From assembly GCA_947095585.1 (NCBI GenBank), contig OX352765.1, positions 28,550,254-28,614,253 of the forward strand: a DNA stretch of 64,000 nucleotides, read 5' to 3'. A program made the translations under genes and the position numbers. Source of the stretch: Nephrocerus scutellatus (taxonomy: Eukaryota; Arthropoda; Insecta; Diptera; Pipunculidae). Of this stretch, positions 31,119 to 42,648 are shown piece by piece (the stretch's first letter is position 1; each line of letters starts with the position of its first letter). The notes below the pieces were generated by a model, which was not told the origin of the DNA, did not search any database, and saw only the letters and a program-made list of their open reading frames with translations.

Positions 31119-32547
31119 TAATAAATACCCGTGTTTGGGAATAAAGACGTCAGTTTGTTTGCATTTTTTTTTCAACATAATCTTCTTTTAGGTCGATACA
31201 CTTTTCTTAACGTTTCTGCCATTTCTTTATCCCCTCCACAATATTCGATTTCTCAAACTCTTCAAAATACGGTCTTCTATTTTGAGCTGAATTTTTTTCC
31301 TCCACGCCATGTTTTCATGTTGGGAAACGGAAAGAAATCACAGGGATTCAGATCTGGCGAGTAGGGGGATGCGGCAGTAATTCGTAGCGCAATTTGGCCG
31401 TGACAATTCGGGATGAATGTGCTAGTGCGTTATCGTGGTGAAACAGCAGCCAAATATCGTGTCTCCTTCAATTTCTTATCGAATCGGTCCAATAATTCTA
31501 CCGCCCCGTGATCATTATTTCTTTCTACAAAAAGTTCATGAGAATTTTAGCTTTCGAATTCCAAAAAATCGTGGCCATGACCTTTCCGGAGGGTCTTTGC
31601 CTTCTAGGGGCAGATTCACCCGAAAAATTAATTGTTTTCACTGTCGGTTATTCTCTGACGTAAAATAATGTATCCAGGTTTCATCAACGGTGATTACTCT
31701 ACGCAAAAACCCCTACGAACTTCGCTTAAAGAGGTGCAAACACTGCTTCGACATTGACAGTCGTATCCGCTTGTTGTCCATTGTGAGCAATCGCGGAACC
31801 CACCGGGCACACACTTTTTTTCAAACTAATTTTATTAATTAATTGCCGTTCCGTACGACACGAATACGGCCTCTGCTACTTTCCGCACTTAAGTTCGACG
31901 ATCAGCGAGAATCATGTGGTGTGGACCTTTTTAACGAATTCCTCTAAAACAACGTCTGCCGGGCGGCCTGGCCACTCCTTATCAAAAACATATGTACGAC
32001 CACGTATAAATTCGTTGAACCAATATCTCACGGTTGTCATAGACAGCATCCAACTTGGCTTTTATTCCTTCGGATGTTTTTCCATCTAAAATGAAAAGCG
32101 AATTACGGATCACACGAAACACGACTGATACAACTGGCTGCCAAATAAAAAGTAAAATATGAACTAGTCTGAAATTTATGTTAATATTTTTTTCGTAAAA
32201 CTCTACCCCAGAATCGCGCTCGACCGCAGAACTTTTCAAAAAGTAAATCGATCACGAAAGGCGAAAATCTTTTGTTTACATTTTTTGTTGTTGCATGTGT
32301 TGTTGTTGTGCTAGTATAAAGAGGGGTAAATCTCCCAAAATATCAAGAGCTGTTTTAGCTCAACGGTAGAGTTGTTTTGAATGGGAAACGAACAACTTGA
32401 CAGCCAAAAAAAATCTGGGGCAGAGTTTTACGAAAAAAAATTTAACTTAGTATGAAGTATGGTGTTGTTTGACAGATGACAGTACACGACGGTAATGTCA
32501 ACTTCTATCAAACAACGCCTCTTTTTTTCAAACACGGGATCTTATTG
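31119..32547 (-). mobile_element. Decayed mariner element with terminal inverted repeats
   Basis: About 1.43 kb bounded by imperfect inverted repeats: TAATAAATACCCGTGTTTG at 31,119-31,137 against the reverse complement CAATAAGATCCCGTGTTTG of 32,529-32,547. The transposase is on the - strand. Its N-terminal DGKTSEGIKAKLDAVYDN lies near 32,080, RGRTYVFDKEWPGRPAD near 31,990, VDETWIHYFTSEN near 31,690-31,650 (first catalytic D), SGKVMATIFWNS near 31,585, FHHDNALAHS near 31,440 (second D), YELLPHPP near 31,385, and DLKEDYVEKKMQT near 31,180. The SPD box holding the third acid is lost. Multiple frameshifts make it inactive. Confidence 0.85.
32181..32445. repeat. 34-bp inverted repeat with ~197-bp loop inside the mariner
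   Basis: The arms 32,181-32,214 and 32,412-32,445 pair at 30 of 34 positions (core TTTTCGTAAAACTCT against its complement). The loop contains a GTTGTT repeat. It may be a small inserted palindromic element or an inverted duplication of the mariner 5' region. Confidence 0.75.
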
Positions 32548-32818
32548 ATCGCCTTCGTAAATCAAACAGCTGTCAACAAGCATATGTTTTTAATGTGTCA
32601 AATGTAGTTGGGAAAGAGAACTCTTAGCCACAGCTCAATACGTAAAAGTTGTCCAATTGCTCTACATAAATCATAACTCTGTCGAACTGTGTACCAAAAA
32701 AATTCTCCTTTCTCCATTTCCACCTCTCGGGGTATGTTAATAAGCAAAATTGCCGCATATGGGCTGAGAAAAATCCTCATGCTATTCACGAGACACCATT
32801 ATATGCCCGCACTGTTTA
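32548..32818. other. No recognised gene
   Basis: Short gap between the mariner and the next fragment; nothing recognised. Confidence 0.4.
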
Positions 32819-32819
32819 G

Positions 32820-32865
32820 TGCGCATTGTGGTCAGGCGGCGTTATTGGACCATACTTTTTTTGTA
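32820..32865 (+). pseudogene. mariner-like fragment (copy 4, GVIGPYFF box)
   Basis: One frame reads CALWSGGVIGPYFF, the box after the first catalytic region in copies 1-3. The homology runs directly into the 15-bp minisatellite. Confidence 0.75.
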
Positions 32866-33377
32866 TCTTTTCTTATCTTATCTCTTCTTATCTTATCTCT
32901 TCTTATCTTATCTTTTATTATCTTATCTCTTCTTATCTTATCTCTTTTTATCTTATCTCTTCTTATCTTTTCTTTTTTTATCTTATCTCTTCTTATCTTA
33001 TCTCTTCCTATCTTATCTCTTCTTATCTTATCTCTTCTTATTTTATCTTTTCTTATCTTATCTCTTCTTATCTTATCTCTTCTTATCTTATCCTTATTAT
33101 CTTATCACTTCTTATCTTATCTCTTCTTATCTTATCTCTTCTTATATTATCTCTTTTTATCTTATCTCTTCTTATCTTTTCTTTTTTTATCTTATCTCTT
33201 CTTATCTTATCTCTTCCTATCTTATCTCTTCTTATTTTATGTCTTCTTATTTATGATCTATTCTTATCTTATCTCTTCTTATCTTAACTTTTCTAGTCTT
33301 ATCTCTTATTATCTTATCTCTTCTTATCTTATCCTTTCTTATCTTATCTCTTTTTACCTTATTTTTTCTTATCTTAC
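32866..33377. repeat. 15-bp minisatellite (TCTTATCTTATCTCT)n
   Basis: About 34 units of a pyrimidine-rich 15-mer. Variants such as CTTTTTATC, TTTTCTTTTTTTATC and TCCTATC define a block that occurs twice, from 32,942 and again from 33,151. This shows duplication of a ~209-bp stretch. Because 15 is a multiple of 3, three forward frames stay open and give spurious long frames. Confidence 0.93.
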
Positions 33378-33379
33378 CT

Positions 33380-34100
33380 ATGGATCGCTGGTCTGGTGGC
33401 CAGCGATGAAGAAGAAGTATAACGCCACCAAACTCAGCAGATTACAGCGATCAGCTGCAGTGGATATCACAGGAGCTTTACGGTCTTGTCCGACAGTTAG
33501 CATCTTTCAGGCAGAGATCTTAGCAATTAAGAAGGCTTGCAAGGCACTAAGGCTCCAAAACGCACAAACCGGAATGGTTTGTTATATGTGTTGATAGCCA
33601 ATCTGCCATAAGGGCGATTTATGGGACCACCATAAACTCGAAACTCATACAACAGTGTTATGAAGATTTGGCTTCGATCAGCCAATTTCTGGACATCACC
33701 AAGCGTCGCTATGGGCTCCGGCTCTATGAAAAAGGTTAGCTGTGCAATAAGCTCAGTCAAGGAACAAATTCTCTTCTTTTTTAATCCTAAGTCACAGCTC
33801 AGGTGGAGCAATCTGACGAACTGCGTCATATCAAGATTGATATGGCCATCCTACAGCCAAATGAAAACTACCGAGTTGTTATCTAGAACCCGGAAGGATA
33901 TTGCCATGGGCCACTGGCACAACAACTTCTACAGAAGTTGCAAAGATGACAAAGAGAAAGAAACTCTCAATCACTTCCTCTGCAGTTATCCGTCCCTCGC
34001 AGGGTCAAGACACCGCTTTTTGGTAAACCATTTTTTCACGACCTGAAAGAGCTCTCAGATTACAGGGTTATCGAGTTAATCTCGTATCTGAACGCCACTT
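33380..34100 (+). pseudogene. Non-LTR retrotransposon remnant (post-RT and RNase H), R1/I-like
   Basis: The + strand holds TYGSLVWWPAMKKKYNATKL and LQRSAAVDITGALRSCPT (post-RT thumb). RNase H parts follow: TVSIFQAEILAIKKACKAL near 33,510, VDSQSAIRAI near 33,590, and a zinc tail DKEKETLNHFLC with CSYPSLAGSRHRFL near 33,950-34,020. A C-terminal FFHDLKELSDYRVIELISYL ends near 34,095. Frames shift several times. The element begins inside its RT right at the edge of the minisatellite, so its 5' part is missing. Related to, but not identical with, family A. Confidence 0.82.
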
Positions 34101-35310
34101 AAATATCCATGCTAGGTCCCTCGAGATTTGGTGTATCAAAATGGCGCACACTAGCGCTAATTGAGGACTACAGCTTATCTTGCTTACTTATTAACGCGTG
34201 AGAACTTGTCAATTATTGAAATTTAATGTGTTCTCATTAACAATTGCCACTAAACGTTTCTAGAATAAAGTTGATAGCCTCAAATTTTTTTACATAATTT
34301 TGTGCAGCTTTTTTCCGCCCACAAATACGCTTGCAGTAACAGATTATTTTGTGATGTGTATTGCTTTTCATACAAATTGGCTGTCTTCAAAATCTATTTA
34401 TCAATTTGCCGCTTTGAACCTGATACTGTTTCAGATCCAAATTTATGATATTTGCTGTTCTGTTTAAAAATAAATAAAAATTAGCCTCTTAATCCAATGT
34501 CATGCGTGTTACTTGAGTAGATAATGTATGAATGCAACAAATGCATTACACTTCCACTCACATGATATTTCTGTTGAATTTTGAATTCTATTTTAGGTAT
34601 GTATGGTGTTTAGCGACAAGTTCATTTTTTTACCACTTCTAAACAGGTTCACACATCTGCTGTCTGTTAACTGGTTGCGGTCATTAATTTTAAAGATATA
34701 GATATAATTTGTATTAAATGGATTTCAAGTTTCAAGTTAATCTGCTTACTACTTAACGACTTAGATAGCATGTAAAACTTTGCACAACTGAAACGGGAAT
34801 CATATCCAATAATAAACAGAATAAACAGGAATAAGCATGTCGAAACATGAAATTCTGTTTTATAACAGACTGATCTTTCTCCCAGCCAGAAAAAGGAAAT
34901 GATTCTTCACTTATATAGTGATCTATATTATATACAGAGAGGGTACATGTTTTGATTTTATTTGTTTGGAATTGTGTCGAGTGAGTGTGTGAGCACCGAG
35001 GAGGTGCAGTTCTTTGTTAGAGTTATCAGTATGATCGAGATACGAATTGGTGACTCACAATTTAGTTCTACTTTTATTGGCAATTTAAAAAATATACATA
35101 GATACAGACAAAATTTAGATGCAGTGTGCGAAATCCTGCCTACATGTCTGCACAGTGTTTTTATTTTGTTTAACCCTTAGTTGGTATACTGGGATCTATC
35201 CTGACCCCAAGCACATAAAACGTTGCATAAAATCTGTTGTTGTGGCAGTGGCAAATGCGTTTCGAACTCAACAGCTGCTCTAATTTTCAGTTCAGAGGCC
35301 GGCGGTTGTA
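34101..35310. other. No recognised gene
   Basis: AT-rich. A weak TATTTTAG/GTATGT acceptor-donor juxtaposition at 34,596 resembles a recursive splice site but lacks a strong pyrimidine tract. Confidence 0.4.
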
Positions 35311-35314
35311 GTAT

Positions 35315-35695
35315 TACTAAATCAAAAGGCTGCAATTGCGTCATTTATGAATATTTTTATTAAACATTTTTTAGATAATGTTAAAAATAATTAAAATTTT
35401 ATGTAAAACATGTTACTGCTTCATATAGCCACCTTTGGTGCGGATGATAGCGTCGAGTCTATTAACGAAGGCATTGCATGCTGCACGAACTTGACCTGTT
35501 AGTATTTTGGTCCATTCTCTATGAAGAGCTGTCTTCACTACGTCCACACTTTCATATCTTTTTGTCGTTACCTTGGCCCCCAAAATAGATCAAATGCAAA
35601 AGACCATTGGACTCAAGTCTGGTGAGGAGGCCATTGTTGCGAAGAAATTCAATTTGGAACGTGATTTTGTAAAACTTGTTGTCCATTAAATAACA
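35315..35695 (-). pseudogene. Tc1-like transposase C-terminal remnant, copy 2
   Basis: The - strand reads KVTTKRYESVDVVKTALHRE, WTKILTGQVRAACNAFVNRL and DAIIRTKGGYMKQ then stop near 35,425. This is a clean Tc1 C-terminus. Downstream sequence, including CTAAATCAAAAGGCTG near 35,315, matches the copy at 2,505. Upstream parts towards 35,690 are frameshifted. The catalytic core is largely missing. Confidence 0.82.
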
Positions 35696-35696
35696 A

Positions 35697-36046
35697 TCTT
35701 CAGTCGACATACAGTACAAAAATTGAAAAATATACTGATCTTGCAAACGAATTGAAGACAATGTATCATGTGGAAAGGGTGGATATCTCTCCAATAATTC
35801 TATCTGCCACCGGCTTGTTACCAAAACACCTTATTGTGCAGTTACAAAAACATAATCTTAATGACGCACTAGAGATTATGCAGAAATCTGTGATCCTGAG
35901 CACATGTAACATAGTGCGACGATTCCTACAAACCGATACAAACGGGCTAGAACATGGTCTACGCCCCAACAGAGCCTAATCCCTTGGCATAGCCCGGGAT
36001 AGGTAATTTCCAACTTCATAGAAGTTGAGAAGTACAGTTGAAACTC
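35697..36046 (+). pseudogene. R4/Dong-like retrotransposon 3' end, copy 1
   Basis: The + strand reads TYSTKIEKYTDLANELKTMY, VERVDISPIILSATGLLPKH, LNDALEIMQKSVILSTCNIV and RRFLQ. This is the C-terminal region after the restriction-like endonuclease of R4/Dong/NeSL-type elements, with the T.G.I...L...I..A.ILNTC.IVRKF signature. A short 3'UTR (35,980-36,046) leads directly into (TAA)n. Homology starts abruptly beside the Tc1 fragment. Dong elements are known to insert in TAA repeats, which fits the tail. Confidence 0.8.
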
Positions 36047-38502
36047 AATAATAATAATAATAACAACAATAATAATAATGATAATGATAATGATAACAAT
36101 GATAACAATGATAGCAATGATAACAATGATAACAATGATAACAATGATAACAATGATAACAATGATAACAATGATAACAACGATAACAATGATAACAATG
36201 ATAACAATGATAACAATGATAACAATGATAACAATGATGATAACAATGATGATAACAATGATAACAATGATAACAATGATGATAACAATGATGATAACAA
36301 TGATGATAACAATGATGATAACAATGATGATAACAATGATGATAACAATGATGATAACAATGATAACAATGATAACAATGATAACAATGATAACAATGAT
36401 GATAACAATGATAACAATGATAACAATGATAACAATGATAACAATGATAACAATGATAACAATGATAACAATGATGATAACAATGATAACAATGATAACA
36501 ATGATAACAATGATAACAATGATGATAACAATGATAACAATGATAACAATGATAACAATGATACAATGATAACAATGATACAATGATAACAATGATAACA
36601 ATGATGATAACAATAATAACAATGATAACGATGATAACAATGATAACAATGATAACAATGATAACAATGATACCAATGATAACAATGATAACAGTGATAA
36701 CAATGATAACAATGATGATAACAATGATGATAACAACGATAACAATGATAACAATGATGATAACAATGATAACAATGATAACAATGATGATAACAATGAT
36801 AACAATGATAACAATGATAACAATGATAACAATGATAACAATGATAACAATGATAACAATGATAACAATGATAACAATGATAACAATGATAACAATGATA
36901 ACAATGATAACAATGATGACAATGATGACAATGATAACAATGATAACAATGATGATAACAATGATAACAATGATAACAATGATAACAATGATAACAATGA
37001 TGATAACAATGATAACAATGATGATAACAATGATAACAATGATAACAACAATGATAACAATGAAGATAACAACGATAACAATGATAGCAATGATAACAAT
37101 GATAACAATGATAACAATGATAACAACAATGATAACAATGATAACAATGATGATAACAATGATAACAATGATAACAATGATAACAATGATAACAACAACG
37201 ATAACAACAATGATAACAACAATGATAACAATGATAACAATGATGATAACAATGATAACAATGATAACAATGATAACAATGATAACAATGATGATAACAA
37301 TGATAACAATGATAACAATGATAACAATGATGATAACAATGATAACAATAACAATGATAACAATGATAACAATGATAACAATGATAACAATGATAACAAT
37401 GATAACAATGATAACAATGATGATAACAATGATAACAATGATGATAACAATGATAACAATGATAACAATGATGATAACAATGATGATAACAATGATAACA
37501 ATGATAACAATGATAACAATGATGATAACAATGATGATAACAATGATAACAATGATAACAATGATAACAATGATAACAATGATAATGAAAATGATAACAA
37601 TGATAACAATGATGATAACAATGATAACAATGATAACAATGATAACAATGATAATGATAACAATGATGATAACAATGATAACAATAACAATGATAACAAT
37701 GATGATAACAATGATAACAATAACAATGATAACAATGAGAACAATTATGATAACAATGATAACAATGATAACAATGATAACAATGATAATGATAACAATG
37801 ATAACAATGATAACAATGATAACAATGATGATAACAATGATGATAACAATGATAACAATGATAACAACGATAACAATGATAACAATGATGATAACAATGA
37901 TAACAACAATGATAACAACAATGATAACAACAATGATAACAATGATAACAATGATAACAATGATAACAATGATAACAATGATAACAATGATGATAACAAT
38001 GATAACAATGATAACAATGATAACAATGATAACAATGATAACAACGATAACAATGATAACAATGATAACAATGATGATAACAATGATAACAACGATAACA
38101 ATGATAACAATGATGATAACAATGATAACAACTATAACAATGATAGCAATGATAACAATGATAACAATGATAACAATGATAACAATGATAACAATGATAA
38201 CAATGATAATGATAACAATGATAACAATGATGATAACAATGATAACAATAACAATGATAACAATGATGATAACAATGATAACAATAAAAATGATAACAAT
38301 GAGAACAATTATGATAACAATGATAACAATGATAACAATGATAACAATGATAATGATAACAATGATAACAATGATAACAATGATAACAATGATAACAATG
38401 ATGATAACAATGATGATAACAATGATGATAACAATGATAACAACGATAACAATGATAACAATGATGATAACAATGATAACAATGATAACAATGATAATAA
38501 TA
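36047..38502. repeat. 2.45-kb minisatellite of 9/12-bp units (GATAACAAT / GATGATAACAAT)
   Basis: Roughly 250 units. The left edge grades from the retrotransposon tail: (AAT)5-6, AACAAC, (AAT)n, then (GATAAT)n, then GATAACAAT. The right edge ends in GATAATAATAAAAG. Twelve-base variants contain one extra GAT. Rare variants (GATAGC, AACAACGATAAC, GAGAACAATTATG, ATAATGATAAC) allow blocks to be tracked: GAGAACAATTATG recurs at 37,737 and 38,301, 564 bp apart, within a longer matching block. Both unit lengths are multiples of 3 and mostly lack stops, giving meaningless open frames of up to 839 codons on both strands. Confidence 0.97.
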
Positions 38503-39711
38503 AAAGATTGAAACGGCTATGTAAAAGCAAGCCAAACAGTGGTAATTTCACAAAAGCCATAAACATGTATGCTGTACCTGTCCTAACTTACTCATTCGGA
38601 CTGATAAATTGGAGTCGAACTGAATTGGAAGAAATCGAACGACGCATCAGGACAATGTTGACCACTTACCGCTTTCACCACCCTAGAGCGGCAGTAGAAG
38701 TAGTATTTTACCAAGTATTTACCAAGAAACGAAGGTGGCCAAGGTATCACGGACATATATAGCCAACACTATACCCAAGTTGACAAACGCAGAAAATTTT
38801 TCGTTTAAAGCAGTGAGAACAACCATAAATACCATTTATTGATGCAATTAGATAAGAATTTTACACCTAAAATTAGGGGACATGGAGTTTCAACCGGGTA
38901 ATATCATCCTCACGACCACTACCATTATTGAGGCATGGAACAGCAAATCAAACCATGGCAAATATCCATATCAACTTAGTGGTAATGAAGTAAAAAAGGA
39001 AGCTTCAACCATCTGGTTGCAAAAGGGTCAACTGTTCCCTGATCGCAATTCAAGATGGAATTATCGCAACAAAGCAATATCGGCGGGCAATCCTACACGA
39101 AGACATAGATAGCAATTGCCGTCAATGTCGACAGGGGGTAGAATCCGTAGAATATATAATAAATGGATGTACAACATTGGCAAACCACGACTACCTCAAG
39201 CGGCACAATGACATAGCTAAGATCATACATCAAGAGCTAGCCATTAGATGTAAATTCATCGAAATTAAAAAAGCATATTATCAGTGCGAAACACATGAAG
39301 TTCTGGTCAATTCTAATTACAAATTTTACTGGGATCGGACGATGAGCACTGATCATGCGATTCTTGCAAATCGACCAGATATAATATGGATTGACAAGAC
39401 TTCTAAGAATTGCTGGATTTTAGATGTCATACCGCTTTCTGTAAACATACACAGAACGTATGGGGAAAAAGTGGCGAAATATGTTGACTTGGCACGGGAA
39501 ATAAAGCAACGTGAGAGACTAACCAATATCCGTATTGTCCCAATCATCATATCCAGTACAGGAGTGATAGAGCAAACTGTAATCGACGAGTTAAAAAAGT
39601 TGAACTGCGAACACCTTATGCATGAGATGTCGTAAGCAGTTATCCTAAACACATGCAGGATAGTGCGCAAATTCCTAGAGCTTCGTGGGCGTGGGACATA
39701 ATAATAATAAA
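38503..39711 (+). pseudogene. R4/Dong-like retrotransposon, 5'-truncated copy 2 (RT thumb + restriction-like endonuclease)
   Basis: The frame opens at the array edge with KAINMYAVPVLTYSFGLINW, RTELEEIERRIR and HHPRAA (post-RT region). After a damaged middle (38,760-39,090) the C-terminal 152-codon frame follows. A zinc motif CRQC..GVESVEYIINGC has Y where the family has H. Then come YLKRHN and the endonuclease core WDRTMSTDHAILANRPDI..I with WILDVIPL, followed by KVAKYVDLAREIKQ and PIIISSTGVIEQTVIDELKK. The NTCRIVRKFL tail leads to ATAATAATAATAAA at 39,695-39,708. Both ends abut TAA repeats, as expected from TAA-targeted insertion. Confidence 0.85.
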
Positions 39712-40755
39712 CTACAATCACTTAGGATGAAATTATTGGATTTATGATACCTAATATTCAGTTAAGCTTCGGTAATTTTAAAGTAAAAAATTACCCTGTT
39801 ACTTTAAATTTGACATCTCAAGAATGATAATCTTTCTTAAAAATTCAAATCTTAATATATTAACATTAAAAAGTGACAAAAGTGTAGCTAAAAAGGTAAA
39901 CAATTAACCCCGTCTGCACTTTTAAACTACTTCTGGCTTTGAAATACAACCGCACATATACTGCGAAGTGAAGTGATTGTTTGGAGTGAGAGTTTCTGTT
40001 ATTTAAGTTGGTTGCTGTTGTTTTTTTTTCTTTTTTTTAAAATATGAAACAAAGCTTGAGCACGCTAGTATGTATAGTAAATAATATAATGTTTTCAAAA
40101 GTCAACCAACGCAAAACTTATGTTAGTTTCACACAAAAAGCAAAAGTTGTCCAAAGTTTGTTGACGGCAGAAAACTACGAACAACCTGCGCTGCAGAAAA
40201 AAATGTTGAAACCTGAAATAACATTGAAATTCAACGGAACGAATGAATGGCCAATGTCCAATGTCTTTAATGCTCCATCGGCGGTGCCGAGGTGAATGAT
40301 AATAATTAATCGATGCAGAATTGACTGCTGACGAGTCTTAGTCAGACTCACTTCTCATGTGCTTGTTCACTGTAGTAAAACAATTCGTGCGTGCAAAAAA
40401 CTTCACAGCACCACACCACTACAACCCATTTAAGCAAACTTAACTCTAATTAGGCGGCACCTTTAGTGGATTTTTATTAACTCGTTTCGTGATAAGAAAA
40501 ATTTGTTTTTCTTCACTGTTTTGTATGTAATTAAAACTCGAATGAGTCATACTCTTATGTGCTGAGTACGACGCGTGAAAATTCCTTGACGAGTTTTTCT
40601 TCTTTTTCACGACGAGGCGCCATGCAGTTTGCAGCCAAAGAAATTTTCACTTTTTTCCGTTAAATTTGCGACTAAACCAATTTTCTGTGTAAAACTTTTT
40701 CATTTAATTTAATACCTAAACTAGGAATAGGGAAAATGCTAAATGCAAAAGGAAC
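39712..40755. other. No recognised gene
   Basis: AT-rich unassigned sequence; the 83-codon + frame at 40,044-40,295 shows no recognised domain. Confidence 0.45.
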
Positions 40756-40759
40756 TTTT

Positions 40760-41560
40760 CAGACAAGACTTCATCTATTCGTTGGTAGAAACCGAAGAGC
40801 TGTACAGAAAGCTTTTATCCTGTACAGCGGGCGGCACGAAATCTGCCCATAAATGAGAGCAAAACAAAGTACATGGTGGCAACGTCTGCGAGTAGAAGAT
40901 CCAACATTGGTCCCTCAATTCAAATAGTGGAGCGCGAATTTGAAGTAGTGCAATCCTTTAACTATCTCAGGTTAACTGTAGCAGCCGATAACAGCATGGA
41001 ACCAGAAATACGCGCACGGTTGCTTAAAGCCAACAAAGCCTACTATAGTCTGCCAAGACTCTTCAAGGAACTTAACCATAACATCCAAGCCGCTGGTATA
41101 TAAGACAATGGTCATACCAGTACTTACATATGGATCCGAGGCTTGGGTGCTTAGCAAAAAAACTTTCTGACCTCTTAGCTGCCTTCGAGAGAAAAGTCGT
41201 ACGGTGAATTGTTGGCCCCGTATGTGAGGAAGGACGATTTCGGATACTCTATAATGATGAGAACTACGAACGTTACCGCGATGTCGACATCGTAAAGCTC
41301 GGTAGGCTCCGGTGGGCAGGACACCTAGCTCGCATGAGCGAAGATGATCCTGCTGAGAAAGTCCTTTGCGGACTTTAGGATTTATGCAACACGACAGCGA
41401 GGCCGGCCAAGCCTACGCTGGAAGGATGGTGTAGAACAGGACGCCTAGAATTTAGGGACGCCAAACTGGATGCCATCGGGTCGAAATCAGGATCAGGAAA
41501 TCAGGGTGGAGAGATTTTTTGCGTGAGGCCAGGAGCGGACACCGGTTGTAGAGCCAAATA
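40760..41560 (+). pseudogene. RTE-clade non-LTR retrotransposon remnant, copy d
   Basis: The + strand begins just after the catalytic box (VGRNRRAVQKAFIL near 40,775). It continues as MVATSASRRSNIGPSIQIVE then REFEVVQSFNYLRLT, EPEIRARLLKANKAYYSLPR and LFKEL to 41,100. After frame shifts come YKTMVIPVLTYGSEAWVLS, FERKVVR..IVGPVCEEGR and LGRLRWAGHLARMSED, with the C-terminal tail ending near 41,560. It is the clearest copy of the region 3' of the RT active site. The upstream RT and endonuclease are missing. Confidence 0.85.
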
Positions 41561-42190
41561 TTATGAACGTACCATCTGCTTGGAAAAATATCATAGGTAC
41601 TCTTATTACGTGTAGATTTGTTATAAAGTACCAGTGAATCTTCCTAGTCCTACACGTTGTCTGGTGAAACAGCTCGGAAAGCCAGAACCCCTGTCCAACC
41701 CCACCTAAAAAAAAACAACAACAAAAAAATCTCAACCAGTGCCAAAGTAAAAATCCTTATGGCAGAGAGCATTTCTAATTTCAATCTTCTGTCAATTACA
41801 AACAAAACAAAGTGACAATAATGTGACTGAAGAAGGTGGTGCCGGAAAGGACCAACAATCGGCGCAAAACGCCCGATTAGACAAATGTCATCAGCAAAAC
41901 GTTTAAGCCATTGCTCTGAACAAATACAACGAGAGTTGAATAATAGTAAATACAAATAACGTATTCTTCTTTTAAACGTCTGTCAATTTCTCTTTGTGAT
42001 TTGGAGAAACCTTTCGAACCTCTTAGCTAACCTTTTGAATTGCAAACCGATTAAAAACACACATAACATAACATAACTTTTCATATTAAGATATCAAAAC
42101 GTGTAAGTTAACAACACTTTCGTTGTGCATTCACGCATTTTGCACCAACGTCCAATAAGTGTACAGAAAATTTCACTTTTTCTATACACG
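41561..42190. other. No recognised gene
   Basis: Unassigned. Short ACATAAC repeat at about 42,060-42,075. Confidence 0.4.
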
Positions 42191-42204
42191 TTGCCCACAA
42201 TCAT

Positions 42205-42648
42205 TATAAATATTTTACTTGTAATTGAGTTCCAACGTCTCAGTAGGTACCTACGCGAGGGTACACAAATAAATGTTCAAAGTGCAATACACTATAACTT
42301 GCAGTCGATAAACGATATCAAAAAACACTGAACACACCAAAACCACACGATGAAAGGAAAGGCGACCAAGAAAAACTAGAGGAAAAGTTCAAAACGAAAG
42401 CAAAAGTAACGTGAACTGAAATGAAAATTTTTTTACATTTAAAAATAAATTATCGAAATCGTATTGACATCGACAACGGAATGGAAGAAACCAGCCTAAG
42501 TACTTGGACGCAAGCCACAACCACATACCGCCCACTTTTAAGCAGACCAACTTTTACGATGATCACAACAAGCAGTCGCGCCGACGAGGATGACAACAAC
42601 ATAAAGATACACTCTGTGGACATAAAAACAGATCAATATTTGTCGTAG
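42205..42648 (+). other. Speculative host first exon (promoter-like start, A-rich leader, 75-codon frame)
   Basis: TATAAATA at 42,205 and an Inr-like TCAGTA at 42,240 (37 bases apart, slightly longer than ideal) precede an A-rich, stop-rich leader resembling fly 5'UTRs. A frame then starts at 42,421. Its part from the internal ATG at 42,481 (MEETSLSTWTQATTTYRPLL...) has Ser/Thr-rich then acidic composition plausible for a protein N-terminus and ends at 42,648. GTAGAG near 42,644 could be a weak donor. No homology is recognised; this may be chance. Confidence 0.18.

Noticed and set aside
32689..33594. 301-codon + frame rich in ILSL repeats
   Set aside because: Read through the 15-bp minisatellite; only its 3' end overlaps a real retrotransposon remnant.
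35876..38535. Very long open frames (up to 839 codons) on both strands
   Set aside because: They are products of a repeat whose 9- and 12-base units are multiples of 3 and mostly lack stops. The translations are pure DNN, MIT, CYH or LLS repeats with no other protein feature.
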